64,000 bases of DNA from Umezawaea tangerina. Lineage in GTDB: Bacteria > Actinomycetota > Actinomycetes > Mycobacteriales > Pseudonocardiaceae. This document shows, piece by piece, positions 21,221 through 29,283 of the stretch (position 1 is its first letter; each line of letters starts with the position of its first letter). The notes beneath the pieces are model-generated. The model saw nothing but the letters and a program-made list of their open reading frames with translations, ran no database searches and was not told where the DNA came from. The stretch spans positions 124,001 through 188,000 of the forward strand of contig NZ_PVTF01000005.1 in NCBI RefSeq assembly GCF_003002815.1, read 5' to 3'. Made by a program: the position numbers and the translations under genes.

Positions 21221-22015
21221 GTGCTCTCCTCCGTCGACCTCGCCACCGGTCCCGGCTTCGCCGTCGCGGCGGTGGACTGCCTGGACGACCACCGCGGCTG
21301 GTCGAGCGAGCGGCCGCGCGAGGACGTGCGGCTGGTGCTGGTGCGCCGCGGCGGGTTCCGCCGCCGGGTCCGCGGTGCGTGCGCGGACCTCGACCCCACC
21401 GTCGGCTACCTCGGGATGCCCGGTGAGGAGGAGGACTTCGCCCATCCCGCGGGCGGCGACAAGTGCACCTCGATCGGCCTGGCACCCGCGCTGTGGCGCA
21501 CGCTGACCGGCGACGCACCGCGGCCCGTGGGCGCATCGCTGTACGTGGACGGCAGGCTCGACCTCGCCCACCGCCGGCTCCTGGCCGCCACCCGCACCGC
21601 CGACATCGACTACGCCGCGACCGAAGGACTGGTCCGGCTGGTGGCCACGGCCGTCGCCACCAGCACCCGTGACGACACCCGGACCACCGCCGCCGACCGG
21701 ACGCTGGTGGCCGAGGCCCGCGCCGTGATCGGCGCCGACCACCCCGCCGCCGCCGGCCTGGTCCCGCTCGCCGCCCTGCTGGCCGTCTCTCCGTACCGGC
21801 TGAGCCGCGCCTTCACCCGCGAGCTCGGGGTGTCGCTGACCCGCTACCGCAACCGCGTCCGCGTGACCCGCGCGCTGGACCGCATCGAAGCTGGCGAACC
21901 CAGCCTCGCCGTCCTCGCCTCCGACCTCGGCTTCGCCGACCAGGCCCACCTGTGCCGAACCACGCGCGAACACCTGGGCCACACCCCGACCGCACTGCGA
22001 ACCCTGCTCACCTGA
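21221..22015 (+). CDS. AraC-family transcriptional regulator
   Basis: Regulator of 264 residues. The N-terminal 150 residues look like a cupin-type sensor domain (LVLVRRGGFRRRV, VGYLGMPGEEEDFAHPAGGDKC). The C-terminal double helix-turn-helix is clear: LVPLAALLAVSPYRLSRAFTRELG and RALDRIEAGEPSLAVLASDLGFADQAHLCRTTREHLGHTP (helices split here for reading). It starts at a GTG. Divergent from the VOC/SRPBCC pair across 188 bases, in which I see no clear palindrome. Regulated genes are inferred from position only. Confidence 0.9.
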   Translation: MLSSVDLATGPGFAVAAVDCLDDHRGWSSERPREDVRLVLVRRGGFRRRVRGACADLDPTVGYLGMPGEEEDFAHPAGGDKCTSIGLAPALWRTLTGDAPRPVGASLYVDGRLDLAHRRLLAATRTADIDYAATEGLVRLVATAVATSTRDDTRTTAADRTLVAEARAVIGADHPAAAGLVPLAALLAVSPYRLSRAFTRELGVSLTRYRNRVRVTRALDRIEAGEPSLAVLASDLGFADQAHLCRTTREHLGHTPTALRTLLT

Positions 22016-22234
22016 ACCCGACCACCCGCGGCCTCACCGGGTGCCGTCGCCGGGAACACCGCACATGTGCGGAACTCGTTCCCCCCCCAAGGGTTTAGGC
22101 TGCGTGGATTCCCATCCCCTGATCCACCTCGTCGCACCTTGGCTGCCGCATGTCGACCTGCCCGCGGCGAGGTGCGACCGCGGGTGCGAGCGGTTCGGAA
22201 TGCGGAGCTGCTACCGGACGGCGGTGGAGTGGTG
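22016..22234. other. Intergenic leader region before the STAND NTPase gene
   Basis: About 220 bases with no convincing gene. It contains a run of eight or nine Cs near 22080 and a 9-bp inverted repeat GTCGCACCT (22131-22139) / AGGTGCGAC (22170-22178) with a long loop. The NTPase frame is open across much of it, but no start there has a better ribosome binding site than the one at 22235. Confidence 0.4.
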
Positions 22235-25200
22235 ATGGTTCCTGGACAACACGAGCCGCGGGACGACGTGGCCACCGGAGCCCCCGCGGTGACCAATGTC
22301 GTGTCGGGGTCGTTCGTCGCCTCCGGTGGAGTCTTCCAAGCGGCCGAACTGTCGGTCACCCAGGGCGACACGAACCTGTACTTCCAGGACGGCCCGCACC
22401 GGGTCCGATCGGCCGCGGTCGACGTGGAATGCCCTTACCCCGGCCTGGCGCCGTTCACCACCGAGCAGGCCCGCTGGTTCTTCGGTCGCGACAGGGTCGT
22501 CGCGGAGCTGGTGCGGCGGGTGGCCGAACGGGTGGACGGTGGCGGACCGGTGATGGTGGTCGCTCCCTCGGGGGCGGGCAAGTCGTCGGTGCTGCGGGCC
22601 GGGCTGCTGCCCGCGATCGCCAAGGGCGCCTTGCCGGTGCGGTCGTCGGCCGGGTGGCCGTGCCTGCACCTGACCCCGACGATGGATCCGCTCGGGGCTC
22701 TCGCCGCGGCGGTCGCGCCACTGGTCGCGATGACCGCGGACGCGGTGCGGGAACTCGTGGTCGACGATCCCGGTTCGCTGGTCGCGCGAGTCGGGAACGC
22801 GCTGCGCACGCGGTGCGGAACGGGTGCCAGGGCGGTCCTGGTCGTGGACCAGCTGGAGGAGCTGTTCACGCTGTGCGGCGACGGTGCGGTGCGCGACGCG
22901 TTCGTCGGACTGCTGGGCCGGTTGTCGGCGGCCTGCGGCGGCGAGCCGGTCGCCGTGGTGGTCTGCGGGCTGCGGTCGGACTTCTACACGCCGAGCACGG
23001 GCCATCCGGTGCTGCGGGCGGCGTTGCAGTCCGGTCAGGTGATCGTCGGCCCGATGTCGACCGAGGACCTCCGGGAGGCGATCCGTTGTCCCGCGACCGA
23101 GGTCGGCCTGAGGTTGGAGGTCGGCCTGGTGGAGCTGCTGCTCGCCGACCTGCAGGGCTCCACGACCGGGACCGCCGCCGCGTCCGGTGGGTACGAGGTC
23201 GGACGGCTGCCCCTGCTGGCGCACGCCCTGCGGGCGATGTGGCAGCAACGGCAAGGCGGGAGGACCCTCACCGTGGCCGGCTACCGGACCACCGGCCGGA
23301 TCCAGGAGGCGGTCGGGGCGAGTGCCGACCAGGCTTTCACGAGCTTGTCCTCGCACGCCGGGGAAGCGGCCAGGGTCGTGTTCCTGCGGTTGGTGGCCGT
23401 GGGCGACACCCGGCGTGGTGTCGAGGACACGCGGAGGCGGGTGAACCGCCAGGACCTGGAGGCGTGCGGCGGAGACCGGACCGCCGCACGGGAGGTGATC
23501 GACACGTTCGTCCGGCGCAGGCTGCTGACCGTTCGGCGGGACGAGGTCGAGATCACCCACGAGGCGCTGTTGTGGGCGTGGCCGCGACTGCGGGACTGGC
23601 TCACCGGCGACCGCGCGGACAACCTGGTGCGCCAGGACGTCCAGGACGCCGCCGAAACGTGGGACAGCGGTGGCAGGGACACCGCGCGCCTGCTCCGCGG
23701 CACCCCTTTGCACACCGCGCAGGACTGGAGGACGGCGCACCCCGACGACAGGTTGTCCCCGGTCTGCCAGGACTTCCTCGACGCGTCGCTCCGCCACCGA
23801 CGTCGTGCCGACCTCGCCCGCCGGGGCGGACTGGCATCGCTGGTGATCCTGACCGTCGTCGCCCTGCTGTCGGCGGGCTTCGCCCTGCGGCAACGGGACA
23901 CCGCCGAAGCGCAACGCCGACTGGCGGGCGAACAACGCGACCTCGCCACGTTCCGCCGGATCACCGCGCAAGCCGACGCGCTGCGCGCCACCAACCCGTC
24001 CCTGGCCGCGCAGCTGGACCTGACCGCCTACCGGCTCCGGCCCACCACGGAGGGGCGGAGCCTGCTGATCGCCGATGCGAACTCGGCGCTGAGCATCCAG
24101 CTCACCGGTCACGGTGACGCCGTCCTGTCGACGGCGTTCAGCCCGGACGGGCACACCCTGGCCACCACCGGCGGTGACCGGACCGTTCGGCTGTGGGACG
24201 TCGCGTCACCGACGCACCCCACTCCCGTCGGCGACGCCCTCACCGTCAGCACGGGCGGTGTCTGGTCGGCGACGTTCAGCCCCGATGGGCGCATGCTGGT
24301 CACCGCGGGCAACGACAAGAAGATCCGGCTCTGGGACATCACCGACCGGACCCACCCCGAACCGACCGCAGCACCTCTCACCGGCCACTCCGGCGCCGCC
24401 CTGTCGGTGCGGTTCAGTCCCGACGGGCACGTGTTGGCCAGCGGCGGCACCGACGAGACGATCCGCCTGTGGGACGTCACCGACCCGACCCACCCGGCGC
24501 AGATCGGGCAGCCCCTCACCGACCACGGGGGTTCCGTCACCTCCGTGGCGTTCAGCCCCGACGGACGCAGCATGGCCAGCGCGGGCAACGACCAGACCAT
24601 CCGGCTCTGGGACGTCACCCACCCGGCTCTGCCGGTGCAGATCGGGCCGCCGCTCACCGGGCACACCAGCGCCGTCGCGTCGGTGGCGTTCAGCCCCGAC
24701 GGGCACACCCTGGTCAGCGGCTCCTACGACAACACCACCCGCGTGTGGAACCTGCCTCCCACGCTGCTGGTCGGCCACACCGGCGGGGTCACGTCGCTGG
24801 CGTTCGGCCCCGGCGGACGCACGTTGGCCAGCGGCGGCACCGACAAGGCGGTAAGGCTGTGGGACACCACCGACCCGACCCACCCCACTCCCACGGGGCG
24901 ACCGCTCACCGGTCACACCGACGGAGTCCTGTCCCTCGCCCTCAGCCCCGACGGGCACACGTTGGCCAGTGGTGGCAACGACGGGACGATCCGACTCCTG
25001 GACACCACCGACCCGACCCGCCCGACCTCCGTCGGCGACCCCCTCGACGGCCACGCGGGCCCTGTCCGATCACTGGTGTTCAGTCCTGACGGGCACACCC
25101 TCGCCGGCGTCGGGACCGGTGGGACCATCGTGCTGTGGACCGTCGCCGACCCCGCCCACCCCACGCCGGTCGGGCACATCCTCGACGGCCACGCGGGCAT

Positions 25201-25807
25201 CATCACGTCGCTGGTGTTCAGCCCCGACGGCCACACCCTGGCCAGCGGCGGCACCGACAAGGCGATCCGGCTGTGGAACACCGCGGACCCGGCCCACCCC
25301 TCCGCGATCGGCGAACCCCTCACCGCCCACAACGACGACGTCCTGTCACTGGCCTTCGGCCCCGACGGCCACCTGCTCGCCAGCGGTGGCAACGACCAGA
25401 CGATCCGGCTGTGGGACACCACCGACCCGGCCCGCACCACACCGGCAGGGCCACCTCTCACCGGCCACACCGGCATCGTCACGTCGGTGGCGTTCAGCCC
25501 GGACGGGCACACCCTGGCCAGCGGAGGCAAGGACGACACCGTCCGGCTGTGGGACGTCTCCCACCTCACCGACGTCGCGCCGACGGGTCGCCCCCTCGCG
25601 GGGCACACGGACACCGTCACGTCAGTCGTGTTCAGCCCCGACGGCCGCACCCTGGCCAGCGGCAGCGCCGATCAGACCATCCGGCTGTGGAACACCGAAC
25701 CGGACCGGAACGTCCAGCGGATCTGCACCGCCGCCGCGGGCAACCTCACAGCCCGGCAATGGCACGTCCACCTCGCGGAACTGCCGTACGCCCCGCCGTG
25801 CTCCTAG
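22235..25807 (+). CDS. STAND-type NTPase with twelve C-terminal WD40 repeats
   Basis: Large 1190-residue signal-transduction ATPase. Residues 1-60 form a short N-terminal segment (TNVVSGSFVASGGVFQAAEL). From about 65 comes the conserved lead-in CPYPGLAPFTTEQARWFFGRD, then Walker A APSGAGKSSVLRAG (about 110-123) and Walker B RAVLVVDQLEELFTL. A helical region ends in HEALLWAWPRLRDWL, followed by a transmembrane helix at about 530-550 (GLASLVILTVVALLSAGFAL). Twelve WD40 blades occupy about 619-1155, each ending in a variant of TIRLWDV and joined by DPTHPTPVG-like linkers; the linker between blades 5 and 6 is missing. Such proteins assemble on a trigger through the WD40 part. ATG chosen at 22235 with GGTGGAG upstream. 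The stop codon shares CTAG with the convergent sigma-like gene. Confidence 0.92.
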   Translation: MVPGQHEPRDDVATGAPAVTNVVSGSFVASGGVFQAAELSVTQGDTNLYFQDGPHRVRSAAVDVECPYPGLAPFTTEQARWFFGRDRVVAELVRRVAERVDGGGPVMVVAPSGAGKSSVLRAGLLPAIAKGALPVRSSAGWPCLHLTPTMDPLGALAAAVAPLVAMTADAVRELVVDDPGSLVARVGNALRTRCGTGARAVLVVDQLEELFTLCGDGAVRDAFVGLLGRLSAACGGEPVAVVVCGLRSDFYTPSTGHPVLRAALQSGQVIVGPMSTEDLREAIRCPATEVGLRLEVGLVELLLADLQGSTTGTAAASGGYEVGRLPLLAHALRAMWQQRQGGRTLTVAGYRTTGRIQEAVGASADQAFTSLSSHAGEAARVVFLRLVAVGDTRRGVEDTRRRVNRQDLEACGGDRTAAREVIDTFVRRRLLTVRRDEVEITHEALLWAWPRLRDWLTGDRADNLVRQDVQDAAETWDSGGRDTARLLRGTPLHTAQDWRTAHPDDRLSPVCQDFLDASLRHRRRADLARRGGLASLVILTVVALLSAGFALRQRDTAEAQRRLAGEQRDLATFRRITAQADALRATNPSLAAQLDLTAYRLRPTTEGRSLLIADANSALSIQLTGHGDAVLSTAFSPDGHTLATTGGDRTVRLWDVASPTHPTPVGDALTVSTGGVWSATFSPDGRMLVTAGNDKKIRLWDITDRTHPEPTAAPLTGHSGAALSVRFSPDGHVLASGGTDETIRLWDVTDPTHPAQIGQPLTDHGGSVTSVAFSPDGRSMASAGNDQTIRLWDVTHPALPVQIGPPLTGHTSAVASVAFSPDGHTLVSGSYDNTTRVWNLPPTLLVGHTGGVTSLAFGPGGRTLASGGTDKAVRLWDTTDPTHPTPTGRPLTGHTDGVLSLALSPDGHTLASGGNDGTIRLLDTTDPTRPTSVGDPLDGHAGPVRSLVFSPDGHTLAGVGTGGTIVLWTVADPAHPTPVGHILDGHAGIITSLVFSPDGHTLASGGTDKAIRLWNTADPAHPSAIGEPLTAHNDDVLSLAFGPDGHLLASGGNDQTIRLWDTTDPARTTPAGPPLTGHTGIVTSVAFSPDGHTLASGGKDDTVRLWDVSHLTDVAPTGRPLAGHTDTVTSVVFSPDGRTLASGSADQTIRLWNTEPDRNVQRICTAAAGNLTARQWHVHLAELPYAPPCS

Positions 25808-26175
25808 TGCTCCGCGCCCGGCCCGGTCACGTCGTCGGCACGGCCGGATCGGCTGCGTGCCGCGGCGCCGTGGTCGAGTGCGACGCGCATGATCCAGGCC
25901 ATGGCGTTCCCGCCGGGCCGGTAGCGGGGGGCTTTGCGCCAGAGTTCGAGGAAGGCCTCGTGGACGACGTCGCGCACCTGCGAGTCGCTGTCCACCGCCT
26001 GCCGGACGAGTGCCACGACGTAGGGTGCCACCAGGTCGTACAGCACGGAGAACGCCTCCCGGTCACCCGCTCCGACCAGGACCAGCTGCCGCTCGGCCTC
26101 GGCTCGGATCGAGGTCCGGCGGGCCGGAAGGCCATGCGGCACGGTGTCATCTCCCGTCGTGGGACCGTTCTCCAC
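25804..26175 (-). CDS. Sigma-70 region-2-only protein (truncated ECF/SigK-like sigma factor)
   Basis: Protein of 123 residues with only the sigma region 2 module: EAERQLVLVGAGDREAFSVLYDLVAPYVVAL, VRDVVHEAFLELWRKAPRYRPG and NAMAWIMRVALDH (shown in parts). It resembles the first half of SigK-type ECF factors but ends 20 residues after region 2, so the -35-reading region 4 is absent. The stop is followed at once by the end of the convergent WD40 gene, with both stop codons sharing one CTAG, so region 4 is truly missing here. It starts at a GTG. It lies 75 bases after the heme oxygenase gene on the same strand and may be the last gene of the phytochrome-associated operon. It may be a remnant or a core-binding regulator. 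Confidence 0.65.
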   Translation of the reverse strand: MENGPTTGDDTVPHGLPARRTSIRAEAERQLVLVGAGDREAFSVLYDLVAPYVVALVRQAVDSDSQVRDVVHEAFLELWRKAPRYRPGGNAMAWIMRVALDHGAAARSRSGRADDVTGPGAEH

Positions 26176-26250
26176 CTCATTGTCGCGGCGCCGGCGGACT
26201 CGTGCCTGACGAACGGCCCCGGCCTGCGGCGAGACCTCCGTCGACCCGTG

Positions 26251-26835
26251 TCAGGAGGCTTCGGACGGGAGCGCTGCGGACAACCATTCCTGGAACAGCA
26301 GGAAGTGCGAGTTCGCCGCCTCGCCGACGGCCTGCGCGTCCTCGGCGAGCACCGCGTCCTCGGCCATCGCGCAGAACCCCCGGAACCTCCGCCGGGTGTC
26401 CCCGTCGCCCGCGAAGAAGGACACCGGCACCGCACCGAGCGCGTCCCCGACCCAGCGGGTGATCAGCCGACCACCGAGTCTGGAGCCCTCCAGGACGTAA
26501 AGCGACCCGACGAGCGCGGGCAGTGTCCGCACGTCCGGTGGGGACGACCGCGGGAGCGCCGCGATCCGCGCGGGGCTCCAACCGGACCGGAGCAGGTCGG
26601 CGGCGAGGTGGTCGGCCCCCGGTGGCAGCTCCCACGGCAGCCGGTGCGCCGCGATGGAGGCCTCCAACGCCTTCTCCAACGGCTCGTGGAACCCGAGGAA
26701 CGCCGCCAGCACCTCCTCGTAGCGCGACGGCGAGGTCAGCCGGGACAGGAACCCGAGGTCGTCCTCCAGCGCGCGGTGGGCGGCACGGGTTCCGGTGCGC
26801 AGGTGTTGCAGGAGGGACGTCGCCACCCCGGTCAC
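26251..26835 (-). CDS. Biliverdin-producing heme oxygenase
   Basis: Heme oxygenase of 194 residues that opens haem to biliverdin, iron and CO. The proximal haem ligand motif is visible near the start as LRTGTRAAHRALEDDLGFL, and the distal-helix segment as LYVLEGSRLGGRLITRW with the flexible glycines. Length matches bacterial HO/BphO. It starts at a GTG overlapping the response-regulator stop (GTGA). Its position in an operon divergent from a bacteriophytochrome gene strongly suggests it supplies the phytochrome's biliverdin chromophore. Confidence 0.9.
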   Translation of the reverse strand: MTGVATSLLQHLRTGTRAAHRALEDDLGFLSRLTSPSRYEEVLAAFLGFHEPLEKALEASIAAHRLPWELPPGADHLAADLLRSGWSPARIAALPRSSPPDVRTLPALVGSLYVLEGSRLGGRLITRWVGDALGAVPVSFFAGDGDTRRRFRGFCAMAEDAVLAEDAQAVGEAANSHFLLFQEWLSAALPSEAS

Positions 26836-27284
26836 CGCACGGCCGCCCCCGGCGCGTCCGGCCGCGCGTAGCCGTTGGTGCGCCAGTACTCGACCGCTCC
26901 TTGCAGCACCGTCCTGAACAGCGCGAAGTTCACCGGCTTGTAGACGTAGCTGTCCGCTCCCGCCTCGTAGGACCGGTCCGTGTCCGAGGAGGTCGTCGAC
27001 GAGGTGAACACCACGACGATCACGTCCCTCACCCGCGGGGCCGGGTCGGCGCGGATGTCGGCCAGCACCCGGAAGCCGTCCGCTCCCGGCATGTTCAGGT
27101 CGAGCAGCACCAGCACCGGCCGCGGCAGTCCGGTGTCGCGCAGCCGGTCGGCGACGAGGTGGCCGTCGGGGAGGAACTCCAGCACCAGCTCCGGGTGCGA
27201 GCGCGACAGGGCCCGGTGGATCGCCTCCCTGTCCTCGTCGCTGTCCTCGACGACCAGCACGACCTGCTCGGCGTCCGGGGTCAC
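26832..27284 (-). CDS. Single-domain response regulator of the phytochrome-associated type
   Basis: Stand-alone receiver protein of 150 residues, similar to Rcp1-type regulators that partner phytochrome kinases. It starts AEQVVLVVEDSDEDREAIHRAL, has the phospho-acceptor Asp in VLVLLDLNMPGADGFRVLADI, Thr/Ser in VVVFTSSTTSSD and Lys in SYVYKPVNFALF. The VYKPVNF ending is typical of this subfamily. No output domain. The GTG start overlaps the phosphatase stop codon (GTGA); its own stop overlaps the heme oxygenase start. It is the natural phosphate acceptor for the divergent phytochrome kinase. Confidence 0.9.
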   Translation of the reverse strand: MTPDAEQVVLVVEDSDEDREAIHRALSRSHPELVLEFLPDGHLVADRLRDTGLPRPVLVLLDLNMPGADGFRVLADIRADPAPRVRDVIVVVFTSSTTSSDTDRSYEAGADSYVYKPVNFALFRTVLQGAVEYWRTNGYARPDAPGAAVR

Positions 27285-29206
27285 AGGACCTCCCACCACG
27301 TCCGCCCGCCCCCGCGGATCTCGATCCGCGTCCACGAGCCGTCCCCGTCCACGGTGACGGCCACGTCTCCCCCGCTCGGCGGCGCGGTGAGCTCGTCGGG
27401 CACACCGCTCCCGCCCAACGACCGCACGGCGGCGAGGGCGGCCGCGGGGGCCTGGTCGGCGGGCAGCACCACGTCGAGCACCCGTGGGCCGCGGTACCGG
27501 AGCAGCAGCACCGCCGCGTCGTCGTCCACCACGTACCGCCCGTCACCCGCGACGAGGGCGGCCGCCATCTCGGGCAGCGGCAGGTCGTGCAGCGCCGCGA
27601 GCGTCGTCTCCAGGTCGGTGTCGCCGAAGAACGCCCCGGCCCCGTCGCGCGCCTCGATCAGCCCGTCGGTGAACAACACCACGCAGTCACCGGGCCGCAG
27701 GACGTCGTCCACCAGCGTCAACGAGGGTGAGGCGACCACACCGACCAGCTGGCCCCGGCAGGTCGTCTCCTCGACCCGGCCGTCCCGCCGGACGATCATC
27801 GGGGGCGGGTGCCCGGCCGTCAGCGACCGGATCGGCAGCCCCTCGGGGCCGGCGGAGCCGAAGGTGACCGTGGCCATGGTGAGGAACTTCCCGACCTTGT
27901 TGCGCAGCATCTTGGCGTTGAGCAGGCGCACCGCGTCGTCCGGCTGCCCACCCACTTCCAGGATGGTCTCCACGGTGTGCCGGGCGAGCCCGGTGACGGC
28001 GGCGGCCGCGGCACCGCGACCGCACACGTCGCCGATGAGCGCGGTGAACCGGCCGTCCGGCTGCCGCACGACCCCGTAGAAGTCACCGCCGACGTCGAGC
28101 AGGTGACCGCCCACGTTGTACCCGGTCGCCACCTCGATGCCGTCCAGCTCGGGCAGCACGGAGGGCAGGAGGTGCAGTTGCAGCTCCTCGACCTCGGCTC
28201 GTCGCTCGCCGTAGAGGGTCGCGTTGCCGATGGCGAGCGCCGCCCGCGCCGCGATGTCCCGCACGAACTCCCGCGTGGGAGTCCGCCGCACCCCGGCGCG
28301 GTGGAAGAACGTCAGCACGCCCAGCACCCGGCCGCGGGCCCGCAGGACCGCGCTGGTCATCAGCTCCAGGCCGACGTCGTCGGGCAGCAGCGATGGTTGC
28401 GGCAGGTTCTCGTCGTGGTCCTTCGACGTCACCCCGGCCCACCGGCCGTTGAGCAGGTGGTCGTTGAGCAGGCGCTCCCGGCGCGCGTCCACGTGGGCGG
28501 TGGCGATCTGCACGAGCGCGCCGTCGCGGTGGACGTGCACGGCGGCCCCGTCGGCGAGCGCGGGCACCACCATCCGCACCACCGCCCGCAGCGTCTCCTC
28601 CACGTCCAGCGACCGGGCCAGCCGCAACGAGACCTCCGCCAGCACCGCGTCGGCCGCCAGCCGGTTGTCGAGCAGCGCCTGGTCGGCGATCCGGTCGTCG
28701 GCCGCGATCACCACGTCGGCGACCTGGCCCAGTGCCCCGGCGACCTCGTCGTCCGCAGGGGTCTGCGCCAGGCCGAGGAGCATCAGCGCGTTGTCCCCCG
28801 CCGCGGCGCGGAACGAGGCGGCGACCACCGCGGTGCCGCCGACGTCCCGCACGCGGGCGCCCAGTCCGGGGGCGAACGACGACAGCTCGTCCACGCCCAG
28901 CACCGCGACCTTCGCCTGCCCCACGTCGCGGGTCGCGAGCCGGGCGGACCGCGCGACCCACGGGGCGACGTCCTCGGCGAGTCCCGCCGGGCCGCTCGTC
29001 ACCCCGTGGTCGTGGTCGGCCCAGCGCACGACCAGCACGTCGCCACCCGGTCCGATGCGCGCTCCGAGCACCCCGCGGACGTGCGGGAGCTCCAGGAGCC
29101 CCAGGTAGAGTTCCTTCGCGAAGACCTTGGTGCTCCCCGCGGCGAACGCCGTCCGCCACAACGCGTGCAGCAGGTCCGGCCAGCGCGGCGAATCGCCTGC
29201 GATCAT
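27281..29206 (-). CDS. GAF-domain PP2C/SpoIIE-type serine phosphatase
   Basis: Protein of 641 residues. Residues 1-190 look like a degenerate GAF or similar sensor domain, residues about 200-350 a clear GAF domain (VEETLRAVVRMVVPALADGAA, FVRDIAARAALAIGNATLY). After a short coiled linker the SpoIIE phosphatase starts with LLPSVLPELDGIEVATGYNV; metal-binding aspartates are seen in VGGDFYGVV, IGDVCGRGAAAAAVT, VLFTDGLIEARD and DDDAAVLLL. About 70 further residues may be the start of a decayed kinase-like domain. Such phosphatases dephosphorylate STAS anti-anti-sigma factors, and two are encoded 3 kb away. ATG at 29206 chosen; a longer frame to 29266 would leave only 17 bases to the divergent gene. 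Confidence 0.9.
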   Translation of the reverse strand: MIAGDSPRWPDLLHALWRTAFAAGSTKVFAKELYLGLLELPHVRGVLGARIGPGGDVLVVRWADHDHGVTSGPAGLAEDVAPWVARSARLATRDVGQAKVAVLGVDELSSFAPGLGARVRDVGGTAVVAASFRAAAGDNALMLLGLAQTPADDEVAGALGQVADVVIAADDRIADQALLDNRLAADAVLAEVSLRLARSLDVEETLRAVVRMVVPALADGAAVHVHRDGALVQIATAHVDARRERLLNDHLLNGRWAGVTSKDHDENLPQPSLLPDDVGLELMTSAVLRARGRVLGVLTFFHRAGVRRTPTREFVRDIAARAALAIGNATLYGERRAEVEELQLHLLPSVLPELDGIEVATGYNVGGHLLDVGGDFYGVVRQPDGRFTALIGDVCGRGAAAAAVTGLARHTVETILEVGGQPDDAVRLLNAKMLRNKVGKFLTMATVTFGSAGPEGLPIRSLTAGHPPPMIVRRDGRVEETTCRGQLVGVVASPSLTLVDDVLRPGDCVVLFTDGLIEARDGAGAFFGDTDLETTLAALHDLPLPEMAAALVAGDGRYVVDDDAAVLLLRYRGPRVLDVVLPADQAPAAALAAVRSLGGSGVPDELTAPPSGGDVAVTVDGDGSWTRIEIRGGGRTWWEVL

Positions 29207-29283
29207 GTGGCCCGGTGCCTCCGTTCCGCGCTCCGCCGGTGGTCTTCGCGACGGAGACCAGCCCACCGGAAGCAGGATCGAGT

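Noticed and set aside
22078-22089. Poly-C run suggesting phase variation of the NTPase gene.
   Set aside because: It lies upstream of the preferred start, so slippage would not change the reading frame, unless an upstream start is used.
24091-25700. Regularly spaced near-identical DNA segments resembling a tandem repeat or CRISPR.
   Set aside because: Period and content match WD40 blades within one open frame; there are no constant repeats with unique spacers.
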